A DNA stretch of 64,000 bases from Tricholoma matsutake (Eukaryota; Basidiomycota; Agaricomycetes; Agaricales; Tricholomataceae): NCBI GenBank assembly GCA_026075535.2, contig AP026549.1:1674001-1738000 (forward strand), given 5' to 3'. Position 1 is the first letter of the stretch; each line of letters starts with the position of its first letter. This document shows, piece after piece, positions 1-10,261 of the stretch. Position numbers and translations under genes: made by a program. The notes under the pieces were generated by a model, which was not told the origin of the DNA, searched no databases, and saw nothing but the letters and a program-made list of their open reading frames with translations.

Positions 1-6
1 TATTTT

Positions 7-24
7 TGGAGCCCACTGCGAGGG
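7..24 (+). promoter_or_regulatory. Putative primer-binding site of element A1
   Basis: The stretch TGGAGCCCACTGCGAGGG begins a few bases inside the 5' LTR edge, the position where a tRNA primes minus-strand synthesis, and starts with TGG (complement of the tRNA CCA end). The same site beside the A3 LTR (about 61845-61865, - strand) differs at one or two bases. The tRNA species was not identified. Confidence 0.5.
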
Positions 25-334
25 TGTCTGAATCATTTCATTGTCGGACCAACCTCAACTTCCTCAGCTTAGGCCAACACAAGTGAGAACCCTTTGCATT
101 GATACTCGCCATGCCTTCGAATCTCTCAAACAATCAGGAGATATTCTAATTCCAGTTTCCAAAGCAGAATCTACTCATCATAGACTATTTCCTTCACCTG
201 TATCATTGCCTTCCACATCATCATCTACTTCTTCGTCATCATCATCGACCTCTTCATTTATCCTTCCAACAACTTCAACACCTCTACCATCTATTACACA
301 AGTCTTAACCCCTAGCCCTAGAGTCATTGCATTC

Positions 335-2023
335 ATGACTACCCAAACTGCAATGCCAGCTCGTGGGCACTCGACCACTCCGAAATTCGACCCGACTCAG
401 CCTTGAGAGCTTCGACAATACTTCAAAGAGCTTGAACTATTATTCCCGACCTGCAGCGTTACTGAATCGAATCTCATGAAGAAACATGCTTGTCGCTACC
501 TCGACATCGACTCATCAGAACTCTGGGAATCGCTTCCAGAGTATCAACCCGGCACATCATTCAACAAATTTAGAACAGCAGTACACAAACTCTATCCTGG
601 CTCAGAAGACGATCGCAAGTGGAGCATATTGGACATGGACAAATTAGTGGGAGAACAGCTACGCATTGGGATATTTGATGCGAGCGATCTAGGAATGTAT
701 TATCGCGTGTTCTACAACATTACTCACTTTTTGCGAGCAAAGAATAGGATCTCAGAAGCCGAGCAAAGCACAGCTTATGTTCAAGGATTCCAACCCGGCT
801 TATGGACTCGAATTGCTTGACAACTCAAACTCAAATTCCCCAACCATTATCCTAATGATCTGTATCCACTCAACGACATTCACGACGTGGCAAAATTCGT
901 TCTAGCAGGCTCCAACACATCGAACTCAGTAATCCACCAATCGACCTCTTCATTGCACTTGACATTGAACATCAGAAATATGGGCACCTTGTCACCTGGA
1001 ACTATTACGATCAAAACTGAAGATCTAAACACGATGTTCGAATGATTCGCTAGCACCATTGCTATGCATATCGCAGGTACTAAAAATCCTCGCACTAATT
1101 CGGCAGACAGACAGGCACATATCGACGCACTCCTTTGCATATTTTGCAGTTTATCTGGACATTTTATCCCTGACTGTATGGTTTGTCAGTCATACCTGAA
1201 TGAAGGGAAGTGTAAGCGAAACGTGGAAGGAAAGATTGTACTTCCTAATGGACAATTCACCCCTCGAAGTATCCCTGGCAGGTTTATCAAGGAACGCATC
1301 GATGAATGGTGGAAACGCAACCCAGATGCAACCCCAGCAGCAACACTTTTATTCAGCATCGCACCATCGGCACCTTTGACTTTGACTAGTTCAACCTTGG
1401 CTGTGATCACTTCAATAACAGAGTCCGACGCCGTTTCTATATCAGGATTGGAGACAAAAGGCATTTATCATAACTCGACGTTGACAGCTGACTCCGAAGA
1501 TAGAACTTAAGTGCGAAATATTTGCGCTTCAAAGTGGTCGACCATTTTCGCATCTGAACAAAGAGGTTCGAAATTTGGTTCCAGCCACGACAACTCCCAT
1601 CCCTGCATCATCAATGTCTACTGGTACAGTCCCACCACCATCAACATCTTCATCGACAACGGTCAACCCTTCAACTTCAACTACCGCTCCAACATCAACA
1701 TCGACCACTTCGCCATCAACCACCATACCCCCAATGCAAACCTTGGTACACCCATACGCGTCGGTCAGGGAGAACGCCTATTTGCCACCACACGAAAGGA
1801 ACTTTGCTGGCGCATCAAAGGGTAAGGAAAAAGATGGACCATCGTATGCAACACAGGCACCGGTACAGAACGAGAAAATCACGCACAATATATTTGTGCG
1901 CTTGATGAAGATGCCGATCATCACGCTGACATCCGAAGAACTACTCTCGCTTTCACCAGAGGTTTGAACAAAATGGAGAGAACAGGTCACACCAAAATGA
2001 GTCCCACAATCCAGAAACAATGC
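335..2023 (+). pseudogene. Gag polyprotein of element A1, broken
   Basis: This codes for the nucleocapsid precursor that packages element RNA. The first good ATG in frame is at about 335. A capsid-like region follows, with an aromatic/acidic segment ending in LYPGSEDDRKWSI, then a zinc knuckle CIFCSLSGHFIPDC (C-x2-C-x4-H-x4-C) near 1135-1176, then a basic stretch and a Ser/Thr-rich linker. In-frame breaks include TGA at about 403 (A3 reads CGA), TGA at about 820 and 1044, and a frameshift near 1508. A low-complexity Ser stretch lies upstream at 180-300. Compared with A3 the order of domains is the same, so this is decay rather than rearrangement. Confidence 0.8.
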
Positions 2024-2024
2024 A

Positions 2025-2573
2025 ATGAACATGTTTAGTCCTGACGCGATCATTGTGCCTGACCCATACAAGACTTATATTAGCAGTCTCCGACCCAGTG
2101 AAATCCCTCAGCCTTTCGTTGTCACTAAAGAAACTTCATTGATTAGATCAGTTATTATAGACGTCCATGGTAACAACCAGGTAGAAAGCGTCGTCGATCC
2201 CGGTTCCTCGATCATATCGATGGCCAAAGATGTTTGCCATGAACTCGGTCTAGCATACAACTCCTTGATTAGGCTTCCAATGGAGTCTGCTAACGGGACT
2301 GTGGATGAAACACTCAGTTTAGCATGCAACATACCCTGCAATCTCGGTGGAATCACCCTATACATGCAGATACATATTATTTGGGACCCGGCATACAATA
2401 TTCTACTCGGACGACCTTTCGACATCTTGATGGAAAGCGTCATTAGGAACTATCAGAACAAAGTGCAAACCATCATGATATGCAATCCTAACTCAACTCG
2501 GACTGCTACAATTCCCTCGATACCTCGATCGCACCATCATCGAAAAGTAGTTCGAGAGGATTTTCAGTGTTAG
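2025..2573 (+). pseudogene. Retroviral-type aspartic protease of element A1
   Basis: An open segment of 182 codons contains the aspartic protease fold that matures Gag-Pol. The catalytic motif reads VVDPGSSI, a D-P-G variant of the usual D-S/T-G. It is followed by the hydrophobic ILLGRPFD element that closes the active site. A3 has the aligned residues as VVNPSSLI, so its catalytic Asp is changed to Asn. The segment is open in A1, but the regions on either side are broken, so no functional polyprotein is expected. The D-P-G form is inferred to be characteristic of this lineage because it sits in otherwise well-kept sequence. Confidence 0.75.
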
Positions 2574-2947
2574 AGAATGAAATTTCGGAACAGTGCGCTT
2601 TCATCATCTCGTTTGACTCTTCTAACTCCTCTATATTTATCGAGCGCACTGCAAATATCCCTGAAATCGACTCCTCTGAAGAATTATCCATGACGCTTTC
2701 TGACTTATATTTATCTGCATGCGATGAGTTCCACATTCCTTGAAATGCCTCAATGGTGTTTATACCTATGCCACCTTCTTCATCGTCAGTTTCCCCTTCC
2801 TCAATTATTTCTGACAATCCACAGTCTAGTTATTTATCAATGAAGAAAAAGTATAAACTAGTCGCACAGAAGGTCCGCCCAATCATGGCCAGACTACCCG
2901 ATCATTTTAGAATTATTTGACACATCGAGGGTGATCCCCTCCAAGAC

Positions 2948-4528
2948 ATGCCTCCACTAAATCCCCATCCTCCGATATTCAAACCAACTCCTCGATATAA
3001 CCTCGAACACAAAAACATCATCGATCGAAATCATCCAGGAGATTTCTTATGGCCTCAAGAACGAGACCTCATGCATGACTTCATTCGAAACCAGCAAGCA
3101 GGGTTTGCGTGGACCGAAAATGAACGAGGAAGGTTTTGACCCAATTTCTTCCCCCCTATCGAGTTCCCAGTCGTCCCGCATACCCCTTGGGTCGAACACA
3201 ATATCCCCATACCACCTGGTTTGTATGAACAAATTTGCGAGATGCTGAAAAAGAAGATCGAAGCAGGAGTCTACGAGTTGTCAAACTCGTCATACCGATC
3301 GCGATGGTTTTGCGTTGCAAAGAAAGACGCAAAATTGATCCAAATTGTCCACAGCCTCGAGCCGCTAAACCAAGTTACAATTCAGCACTCAGGCGTCGTC
3401 CTGATCCCGGGGCATTTAGCCGAACAGTTTGGAGGATGCGCTTGTGGTGGAATGTTGGATTTATATGTTGCATTTGATGAAAGGCTCATATCTGAATCCT
3501 CTCGAGATCTAACGACTTTCCAGACACCATTCAGTGCACTTCAAATTGTCACCCTACCAATGGGTTGGATGAACTCGGTTCCGATCCTACACAACGACGT
3601 AACTTTCATCCTACAACCCGAGGTCCCTCACATCACAATCCCTTATATCGATGACACACCGGTGAAGGGTCCGAAATCAGAATATCGAACGATTGGTGGG
3701 TCTTATGAAACGATCGTCGACAACTCAGGCATTCGACGATTTGTGTGGGAACACTTCGAGAACCTAAATTGCATCGTCCAGCGCATGAAGTATTGTGGTG
3801 GGATGTTCTCTAGACCGAAATTATTTGCTTGTGTCCCCGAGATAATTGTTTTAGGTCATCGATGCAATATTCAAGGCCGAATGGCTGACCTGACGCATAT
3901 TGATAAGATCCAAAAATGGGGTCCATGTCGTATGCTCACAGAAGTTAAGGCATTCTTAGGAACGATTGGGGTTTGTCGAATTTTCATCCAGAGTTTCGCA
4001 CATCAAGCAGCTCCACTAATCAATCTTACTCGAAAAGATGTGCCCTTCAAATTCGGCCCATCTCAGGTAGCAGTGCAAGAAGATCTCAAGCATGCGCTCC
4101 TAAACTCACCAGCAATTCGAGCCATCGACTATACCTCGAATGCCCCAGTAATCCTCGCAGTCAACACATCGAGCATTGCCATCGGCTATTTACTAACACA
4201 ATGCGACTGAGATAACCCTCGAAAGCGATATTACAGTCGGTTCGGCTCGATCACGCTCAACGACTGTGAATCATGGTTTTTGCAACCAAAACTCAAGCTT
4301 TATGGTCTATATCGAGCCCTTGGGGCACTTCGTTTATACTTGATAGGGGTACAAAACCTTATCATTGAGGTCGATGCAAGGTATATTAAAGGCATGCTCT
4401 CAAATCCCAATATCGTGCCTAGCGCTAGCATAAACCGATGGATAGTCTCCATTCTAACATTTCACTTCACCCTAGTTCATGTTGCAGGTATGCACCATGG
4501 ACCAGATGGTCTTTTGCGACGTCCTTGA
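2948..4528 (+). pseudogene. Reverse transcriptase and RNase H of element A1
   Basis: The longest open stretch (3221-4210) holds the reverse transcriptase. The catalytic box PYIDDTPVKG lies near 3643-3672, and the connection segment FLGTIGVCRIFIQSFAH follows. The RNase H domain begins near AVNTSSIAIGYLL, where the first catalytic Asp of the family is replaced by Asn, and continues past a TGA at 4208 to VDARYIKGML and HHGPDGLLRRP, ending at about 4528. Breaks are TGA stops at 3137 and 4208. The PYIDD box and the linear domain order agree with copies A2 and A3. The gene is read through from protease upstream and into integrase downstream. Confidence 0.82.
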
Positions 4529-4673
4529 CAAACCAAAGATGACGATGTCAAAGTAGAAGAAGAATTTGGCGACTGGATCGACAAACTACATGGTTTTGTT
4601 CACCAAATCAACCCAATCTCGATTTGACCATTCCCCTCTCACACGACTTATCCCACTTTTGCCCAAGCTTTGG

Positions 4674-4692
4674 ATTTCAGTAAGGGGGAGGA
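4674..4692 (+). promoter_or_regulatory. Candidate central polypurine tract (A1)
   Basis: ATTTCAGTAAGGGGGAGGA lies in the RNase H-integrase linker. It is identical over 19 bases to the polypurine tract adjoining the 3' LTRs of A2 and A3, and matches the A1 3' tract at 17 of 19. The same internal copy is present in A3 at 57084-57104. A second plus-strand priming site is the inferred role. Confidence 0.55.
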
Positions 4693-4777
4693 CGTTTTGT
4701 ATGAAGACATACCTAGATCGGACAAAGCAAAGAAAGACGATGAATGATTACTGCTCATTCATAAATGGTTAGACGAT

Positions 4778-6110
4778 ATGGTGCGACCCCCACATCTATC
4801 AGACACAGAGTATGCTACCTTCATGCAATATTGCACCAAGTTCTTCATAGATTCCGGCAAACTATGGCGAAAAGATCGTCACGGCAAACACAAGATCGTC
4901 GCGATTCCAGAGCATCGCATTGATATTATCCGGTCATTGCATGACCATATCGGCCACAAAATGATCTTTGCCACGAAGTCTCACGTCGCACTACGATTCT
5001 AGTGGCCCAACCTGAAAGCCAATATCACATGGTACATCCGAACATGCCACTACTGTCAGTTGTGACAAACACGAAATCTTCTTATTCCACCAATCGTCGC
5101 CACACCCGCTCCTCTATTCGGAAAAGTCTATATCGACACAATGCACATGCCGCCTTCCGGTGGATATCGCTATATAGTACAAGGTTGATGTTCGATATTG
5201 TACTGGCCGGAGTTCAGGATGCTTCACAAGGAAACAGTGAAGACCATCGGCAATTGGATCTTTGAAGAAATCATTTGTCGTTGGGGCTCACTTTATGAGA
5301 TCATTACTGACAACGGCACAGCATTCCTTTCTGCTCTCGAGTATTTGTCGAAGCAATATCATATCAATCATATTCGGATAAGTGGGTACAATTCTCGTGC
5401 CAATGGCCTCGTCGAACGAGCCCACTTCGATGTACAACAATGGCTCTACAAGGCTGTCGATGGTGATCAAACTCGATGGTTGGTTGGGACCTACTCGGTC
5501 TTTTGGGCAGAACGGGTAACAGTTCAAAAATGAATGGGCTGTTTGCCCTATTTTGCGATCACAGGTTCTCATCCACTCATTCCTCTCAACATTTCAGAAG
5601 TGACATATCTACAACCACCACCTGATTCGATACTCTCCTCCACCGATCTCATTGCCCGATGTGCTATCGCACCCCAGAAATGCTCGACCAATCTTGAGGT
5701 ACTCTACTCTAGAGTCTACACCGCTCAATGAGAAGCTGCAAAACACTTCAAAGAAGTTCACAAGCAAACGATTCGAGACTACCATTTCGAAAAAGGTGAC
5801 CTCGTACTCATGTGAAACACACAGATCGAAAAGGCTCTTAATCGAAAAAATGCAAGCTTGATATCTCAGCCCACTCATAGTCATCGCAAGAAACTACAGT
5901 GGCACTTATATTCTTTGCGAGCTCGACGGATCAGTTCTTCATCGACCAGTAGCAGCTTTCCAAATTCTACCCTATCTAGCACGGAAATCGATTCCCCTTC
6001 CTCCAAACTTCTTCAATATCGATGATCGTTGGCTCGAACAACTTCGAACAACATTGGACATCGACAGAGACATCGACGAGGGCATTCCTGACCTTGACGA
6101 AGACGAATAA
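4778..6110 (+). pseudogene. Integrase of element A1, broken
   Basis: The integrase joins element cDNA to the host genome. A zinc-binding HHCC region is visible as HDHIGHK followed by TCHYCQL near 4935-5060. The catalytic core follows with Asp in YIDTMHMP, Asp in ITDNGTAF (about 5307-5330) and Glu in GLVERAHF (about 5406-5430). The C-terminal part continues through PYFAITGSHPLIPL to an acidic end DIDEGIPDLDEDE with TAA at 6108. Stops interrupt it at 5000, 5065, 5186, 5531, 5729 and 5812. No chromodomain is evident at the C terminus, unlike element D. Confidence 0.8.
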
Positions 6111-6435
6111 ACCATTTTTCTTTTCTTTTTCTACTTGCGATATTGAAACAAACTCTCAAATCTATAACAGTGTACTATTACAAGTCGCGATATCATTCAA
6201 AACATGTTCGCGCAAGCTCGACGGGGTTTTTCGGCTATGAAGGAGTTCTGAGCCTTTCCCCTATGTCTAGTTTTGATGAATTGTCCATCTTACTTTCTTT
6301 TTTTCTCTCTTTCCTATGTTTCTTTGCATATATCTTACATTTCCTGGCTTCGATCACACGCGATATTTCTCATTTCAAATTTATCTCATTCAGACACAAG
6401 AAAAACAATAACATTAAAACAATAAAACAAAAATC

Positions 6436-7817
6436 CTACTGGGACTCCTCCCATTTCCTCTCTAACACCTTGATCTCTTCCATCAAGACTTCCACTTCCA
6501 ATTTCTTCCGCACCAACACTTCTGCGAGATATCGATGATGGAGTCTTGATGTGTCCGACTGCATCATCTTGTCCTCCACCGCCATCGATGCCCCCTCGAT
6601 CATACCCGCAACCTCGGGTTCGACTTCGCCCGCTTTGCCTTTCCCCTTCCCCTTCCCCTTCTCCTTCTCAGCCGTCTTCGGCTTCGGCTTCGTTGTTTGT
6701 TTCGGGCGCTCATCGACTTTCGAGGGCCCAGCCTCCGCGTTTTGGATGGGCTGGATAGCCCGGATGCGTATCGCTAAGTGATCCTACATATTTAGCAATC
6801 ATAATTAACAAACGATTTCACTTACTATGTCTCAGAGTCGACACCTCTGTCGACTCCACAGTACCCTTTGTAGCTCACTTGGAGCTCACTGTTTTCCTTG
6901 ACTCACCCCGTCGGAGTCCTCTCCTCGACACTCCCTCCCAGTAGCACCCCTGTAGCCCTTGAGTGCATCGCTTGCACTTTGGGGTGCCCTCCTCGACGAT
7001 ACACTCCTGAGTCGTCTTCAGTCCAGCACAACGATCACACTAGAGCAATATCGAAAGCATAATTAGTCTTAACGATATCGACAAAAGAATGACAACTTAC
7101 TGGCCCATGGAAGAGGATCAGATCACCCTCCTCCAATCGCACCCGCTTTGCGACCATGGGTTCCTCATCAAGTTTGTCTTCGCCCTCCTCGTCCTCCTCA
7201 TCCATCTCATCGGCCTTCCTCTTTTCGATGATTTGCTCGATGACCGGTAGGTTGTCGACCAGAGTTTCTTTGTCTGCAGCTTTGTCCCGATCGATCAAGA
7301 GGCGCAGAAGCTCAAGCGCAGCCGTACGATCATGAAATTCATCCTTCGAGATGGTTTTGGCCTGGACTTTGGCCAAGAAAGCTCGACACGCCTCGACCAG
7401 TGCATCTCATTGTTCCTTGATCCTCTTTGCCTTTGCCTCGACAGCCACCTGCCGAGCCTCCCTCTCCTCTCTCTTCCTCTCTTCCTCGATTGTCCTCGAA
7501 TACTCCTTAAACAGATACTTCCCCCCCCAAGACAGCCAGCCCTCACGAGCAAATGGTGCAAACAGCCTGATGGCCTCATCCAACGTTGCCTGCACACGTT
7601 TGTTGTGTGCCTCATCAAATGACCCAATCAGGTCATCGTATTCAGCCTATCAAACGAGATTAGAAAGCAGATAAACAAAGAAAACAAAGCGACATACCAT
7701 TTTCTCACAAAAAGCGTGACCCCATACCTCGAAGTCGAGGTCTTCAGCTTTGCCAGCCTCGGGCATCGATTTCGCGTGATCAAGGATGGGAAGAGCAAGT
7801 TCGGCGAGGATGGACAT
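6436..7817 (-). pseudogene. Antisense zinc-cluster gene of element A1 (four exons)
   Basis: Exons on the - strand are 7817-7698, 7646-7101, 7039-6836 minus the last ten bases (that is 7039-6826) and 6773-6436: 120, 546, 214 and 338 bp, 406 codons in phase. Introns have GTATGT/GTAAGT starts and AG ends. The start is the conserved ATG of MSILAELALPILD. The product has an N-terminal helical region, a Lys/Glu-rich coiled coil (about residues 95-130), an acidic patch (about 190-205), a cysteine cluster C-x2-C-x8-C-x8-C-x2-C-x6-C at residues 223-254, a Lys-rich KGKGKGKGK stretch and a C-terminal coiled coil. Two TGA stops (one in exon 2, one in exon 3) break this copy; sister copies differ there. 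It is convergent with gag-pol, whose stop lies 326 bp away. The function is unknown; nucleic-acid binding is inferred from the Zn2Cys6-like spacing. Confidence 0.72.
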
Positions 7818-7947
7818 GTTTGTCAAGGAGGTGGATGAAAGAGATCGAATGGAAAGAGAAAGGTTCAAACCACGATGCATCTTAAATCAATGATCAACAA
7901 TGTCACATGACCCAGTTACTTCGGCTCAACTGACCGGGACGGTCAGA

Positions 7948-7966
7948 ATTTCAGTAAGGGAAAGGA
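7948..7966 (+). promoter_or_regulatory. 3' polypurine tract of A1
   Basis: ATTTCAGTAAGGGAAAGGA ends exactly where the 3' LTR starts (TGATAGG at 7967). This is the plus-strand primer site. A2 and A3 have GGGGGAGGA in place of GGGAAAGGA. Confidence 0.75.
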
Positions 7967-8062
7967 TGATAGGTTGTCTTCTCGGCTCAAGGACCAATTC
8001 AACACTTTAGCATCATTCTAATCACATCGGCTAACTCCTACAACATCCCAGACACAGTGCGA
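7967..8062 (+). repeat. Truncated 3' LTR of A1 (first 96 bp)
   Basis: It begins TGATAGGTTGTCTTCTCGG and matches the reverse complement of the final ~95 bp of the LTRs at 48753 and 63053. It stops at GCGA, where an LTR in the opposite orientation begins. Confidence 0.8.
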
Positions 8063-9248
8063 TGATGATGCTCAATCCGGGAAAACCACCAGAACTGCCG
8101 ATGAGGCAATCGATGATGTTTGCGATGAGTCAGAGGAGGGTTGCGAGATGTTCTGAAAGTTCATGGTCAAACCTCTGAGAAGATTACTAGTTAACACTAG
8201 TCGTGAAGGTAGTGTTATGAGAGACGAAGGTGTTTGTCATGGTCCGATCGAGTATTGATCAATATCAAGGGTGATTGACGAGATCGACAGCAAATGAGTT
8301 TTATTGTCGATGGTCAATATGTGAATTATGGGGACCTTTCGATAGGTCGATGGTATACGAAGGGTGCAGCAAACTGCTATGAAGTGTTGGAAGGGTTGCT
8401 AGAACTAATGATGAGAGGATCGAGGGAGGATCAAGGATGCGACGATTGCAGAGGTTTCTCGTCGATCAAGAAAACCCGCAGAGACTTAGATTGTTTTAGA
8501 AAGTTGATCGGATGCTTAGAACTGTATATGAGACGATATGTGAAGATGATTTCTTGTTATTTTCAAGTAGATACTACAGAGTTTTATATGTTTTAAAGAA
8601 ACTTCCTAAAATGGAATGAGAAACATGTGTAGAACATGAGGCAAAAGATATGAGTTAAGGCACAAGGCCATAAAGGAGACTGGAATCTGAACAAGAAAGA
8701 TATATATATCATATGATGAAAGAGTAATAAAGGGAAAGAACTAAAAGAGACTGTCCTTTGTGTATAAACTGCACTAAGTCTCACAATAATGTGTCCAGCG
8801 GGTTCTGTGTGCGATAGGGACTTGGAATGAAGCTGACCTATGATCAGCAGGTTTGAACATGAGTTGGAATATGTCCTAGTGCATGGTCTTCCACCATTTA
8901 GATAATGAAGGTGGTGCCCAATGTCGCTCATAGTTTCTTGATATTGATCGATGACGCTCAACAATGGTCAACAATGGTCGATCGCAGTTGTGGCTTGTTC
9001 GAAGTTGGTCGGGGATGTTCAGTGGTTGTGTAGGGGAATCTTAGGGACTTTCGGGGTAGTCCTAAGGTTGTGCGATGTGGTCTTTTGATACTATCAATGT
9101 TGCTGGTGATGTTTCGATGCGGTCGATATGATATCGCAATTGATAGAGTGTGTCGCACTGCATCTGGGACGTCGTAGGAGTTAGCTGATGTGATTAGAAT
9201 GATGCTAAAGTGTTGAATCGGTCCTTGAGCCAAGAAGATGACCTATCA
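8063..9248 (-). repeat. Family A LTR, opposite orientation (1186 bp)
   Basis: On the + strand it starts TGATGATGCTCAATCC and ends GACCTATCA. It is full length for the family (1179-1186 bp for other copies). It is flanked by GCGA on the left and GCGT on the right, a possible 4-bp target duplication with one mismatch. The sequence to the right no longer resembles the interrupted A1 LTR, so whether this is a solo LTR or the edge of a larger rearrangement cannot be settled here. An open stretch of 100 codons (8294-8596) inside it is not regarded as a gene. Confidence 0.78.
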
Positions 9249-10204
9249 GCGTCACCACCTGGTCCGCAACCACGACCACCCAAACCAATGAATGCAAAGC
9301 GGGGGCCCAAACAATGACCTACCATTGTTTGGGCCCCCTATGGTATGTTTTGTATGTTTTATTTCTTCTTTCTTTTACTAACTACATGTTTTTTCTTTGT
9401 TTTTAGTTGCATTTTGATCATGAGCTCCCATACACGCAAGCCTTGCATTACTGCTGCAAGCCTCTGCTTGCAGGGTGGCAACGGGCCTGTTTCTGGATGA
9501 TGACAATGATGACAATGGCCAATGCCAGCCCCCTACACTGTCGCTGCAAGCCTCTGCTTGCAGGATGGCAATGGGCCCTTTGCTGGACAACAACCTAGGC
9601 CACCTACACCACATCACACAGCACCACCACCCCACCTGCGAGCCACTGCTCATGGTGGGAGATGGAGGTGCTGACGATGATGAATTGCAGGGATGACAAT
9701 GACAACGACAAATCAGGGGATGACAATGAATCATGGGGATGATGAAGGCAACAAATTGTGGGGACAACGAAGGCGATGAATTAGGGGGATGACAATGATG
9801 AGTGGGGGGACAATAAACAACAATGCAAACAAATGACAAAACACCAGGGACAATGAATAGCAGGGACAATGAACGACGAATGGCAGTGAACAGCGGGGAC
9901 AACGACAATGAATCAAGGGGACAACAAATGGTGGGGACGATGAACAGCGGGGAAAGGGACAACAGGAAGCACGAATGGCAGGGACAAGACAACAACCCCC
10001 CACCCTCGCTACAAACGTGAAATGGTGGGGCCATTTCTTTTTTCTATTTCATTTTCTATTTCATTTTTCATTTTCATTTTCATTCTCATACACCACGGCT
10101 GCGAGCAACTGCTCGCAGCATGTAAATGTAGTTAGTATATAATAGAATTAAGCTATACTCGAAAAAACACCAGTAAGACCAGTTAAAACAGGTCTTTTTT
10201 AGGC
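9249..10204. repeat. Non-coding region with palindromes and simple-sequence DNA
   Basis: A 16-bp perfect inverted repeat with a 6-base loop lies at 9301-9338. A 20-bp near-palindrome, CTGCAAGCCTCTGCTTGCAG, occurs at 9454 and again at 9544 within a ~90-bp repeated unit. From about 9690 to 10010 the DNA is a degenerate GGGGACAATGAA-type array. A 10-bp palindrome, GCTGCGAGCA with a 2-base loop, is at 10098-10119. Long open frames in this region are low-complexity artefacts. It could be a degraded terminal-inverted-repeat element, but no clear ends were found. Confidence 0.5.
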
Positions 10205-10242
10205 AACCGAACCAAATAGGACTGGTCCTATTCAGTTCGGTT
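10205..10242. repeat. Imperfect hairpin resembling hAT subterminal repeats
   Basis: AACCGAACCAAATAGGAC is followed closely by GTCCTATTCAGTTCGGTT, an inverted repeat. It has the same GGTCC/GTTCGGTT vocabulary as the ends of the hAT-like elements at 23718-24558 and 12582-14010, so it may be a remnant of such an element inserted at the edge of the Copia fragment. Confidence 0.35.
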
Positions 10243-10261
10243 GTGGTCTTGGTGAGCTTGG

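Larger units (their letters stand above)
1..8062 (+). mobile_element. Gypsy family A, copy A1 (LTR retrotransposon, 5' LTR outside window)
   Basis: This is a Ty3/Gypsy element reading gag, protease, reverse transcriptase, RNase H and integrase on the + strand, followed by a convergent antisense gene and a 3' LTR. Base 1 lies at the internal edge of the 5' LTR: the first ~40 bases match the sequence just inside the A3 LTR at 61870. The internal part is about 7.96 kb. The 3' LTR starts at 7967 with TGATAGGTTG and is cut after 96 bp by another LTR. Stop codons and frameshifts occur throughout gag-pol, so the copy is dead. Copies A2 and A3 (47575-63053) are the same family in the opposite orientation. 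Confidence 0.9.

Noticed and set aside
8294..8596. A 100-codon frame (MSFIVDGQYVNYGD...) as a possible gene
   Set aside because: It lies inside a family A LTR, and the matching region of the other LTRs does not keep the frame.
9378..10034. A 218-codon open frame on the - strand rich in Pro, Ser and Cys
   Set aside because: It is the shadow of a GGGGACAATGAA-type simple-sequence array and palindromic repeats, with no domain.
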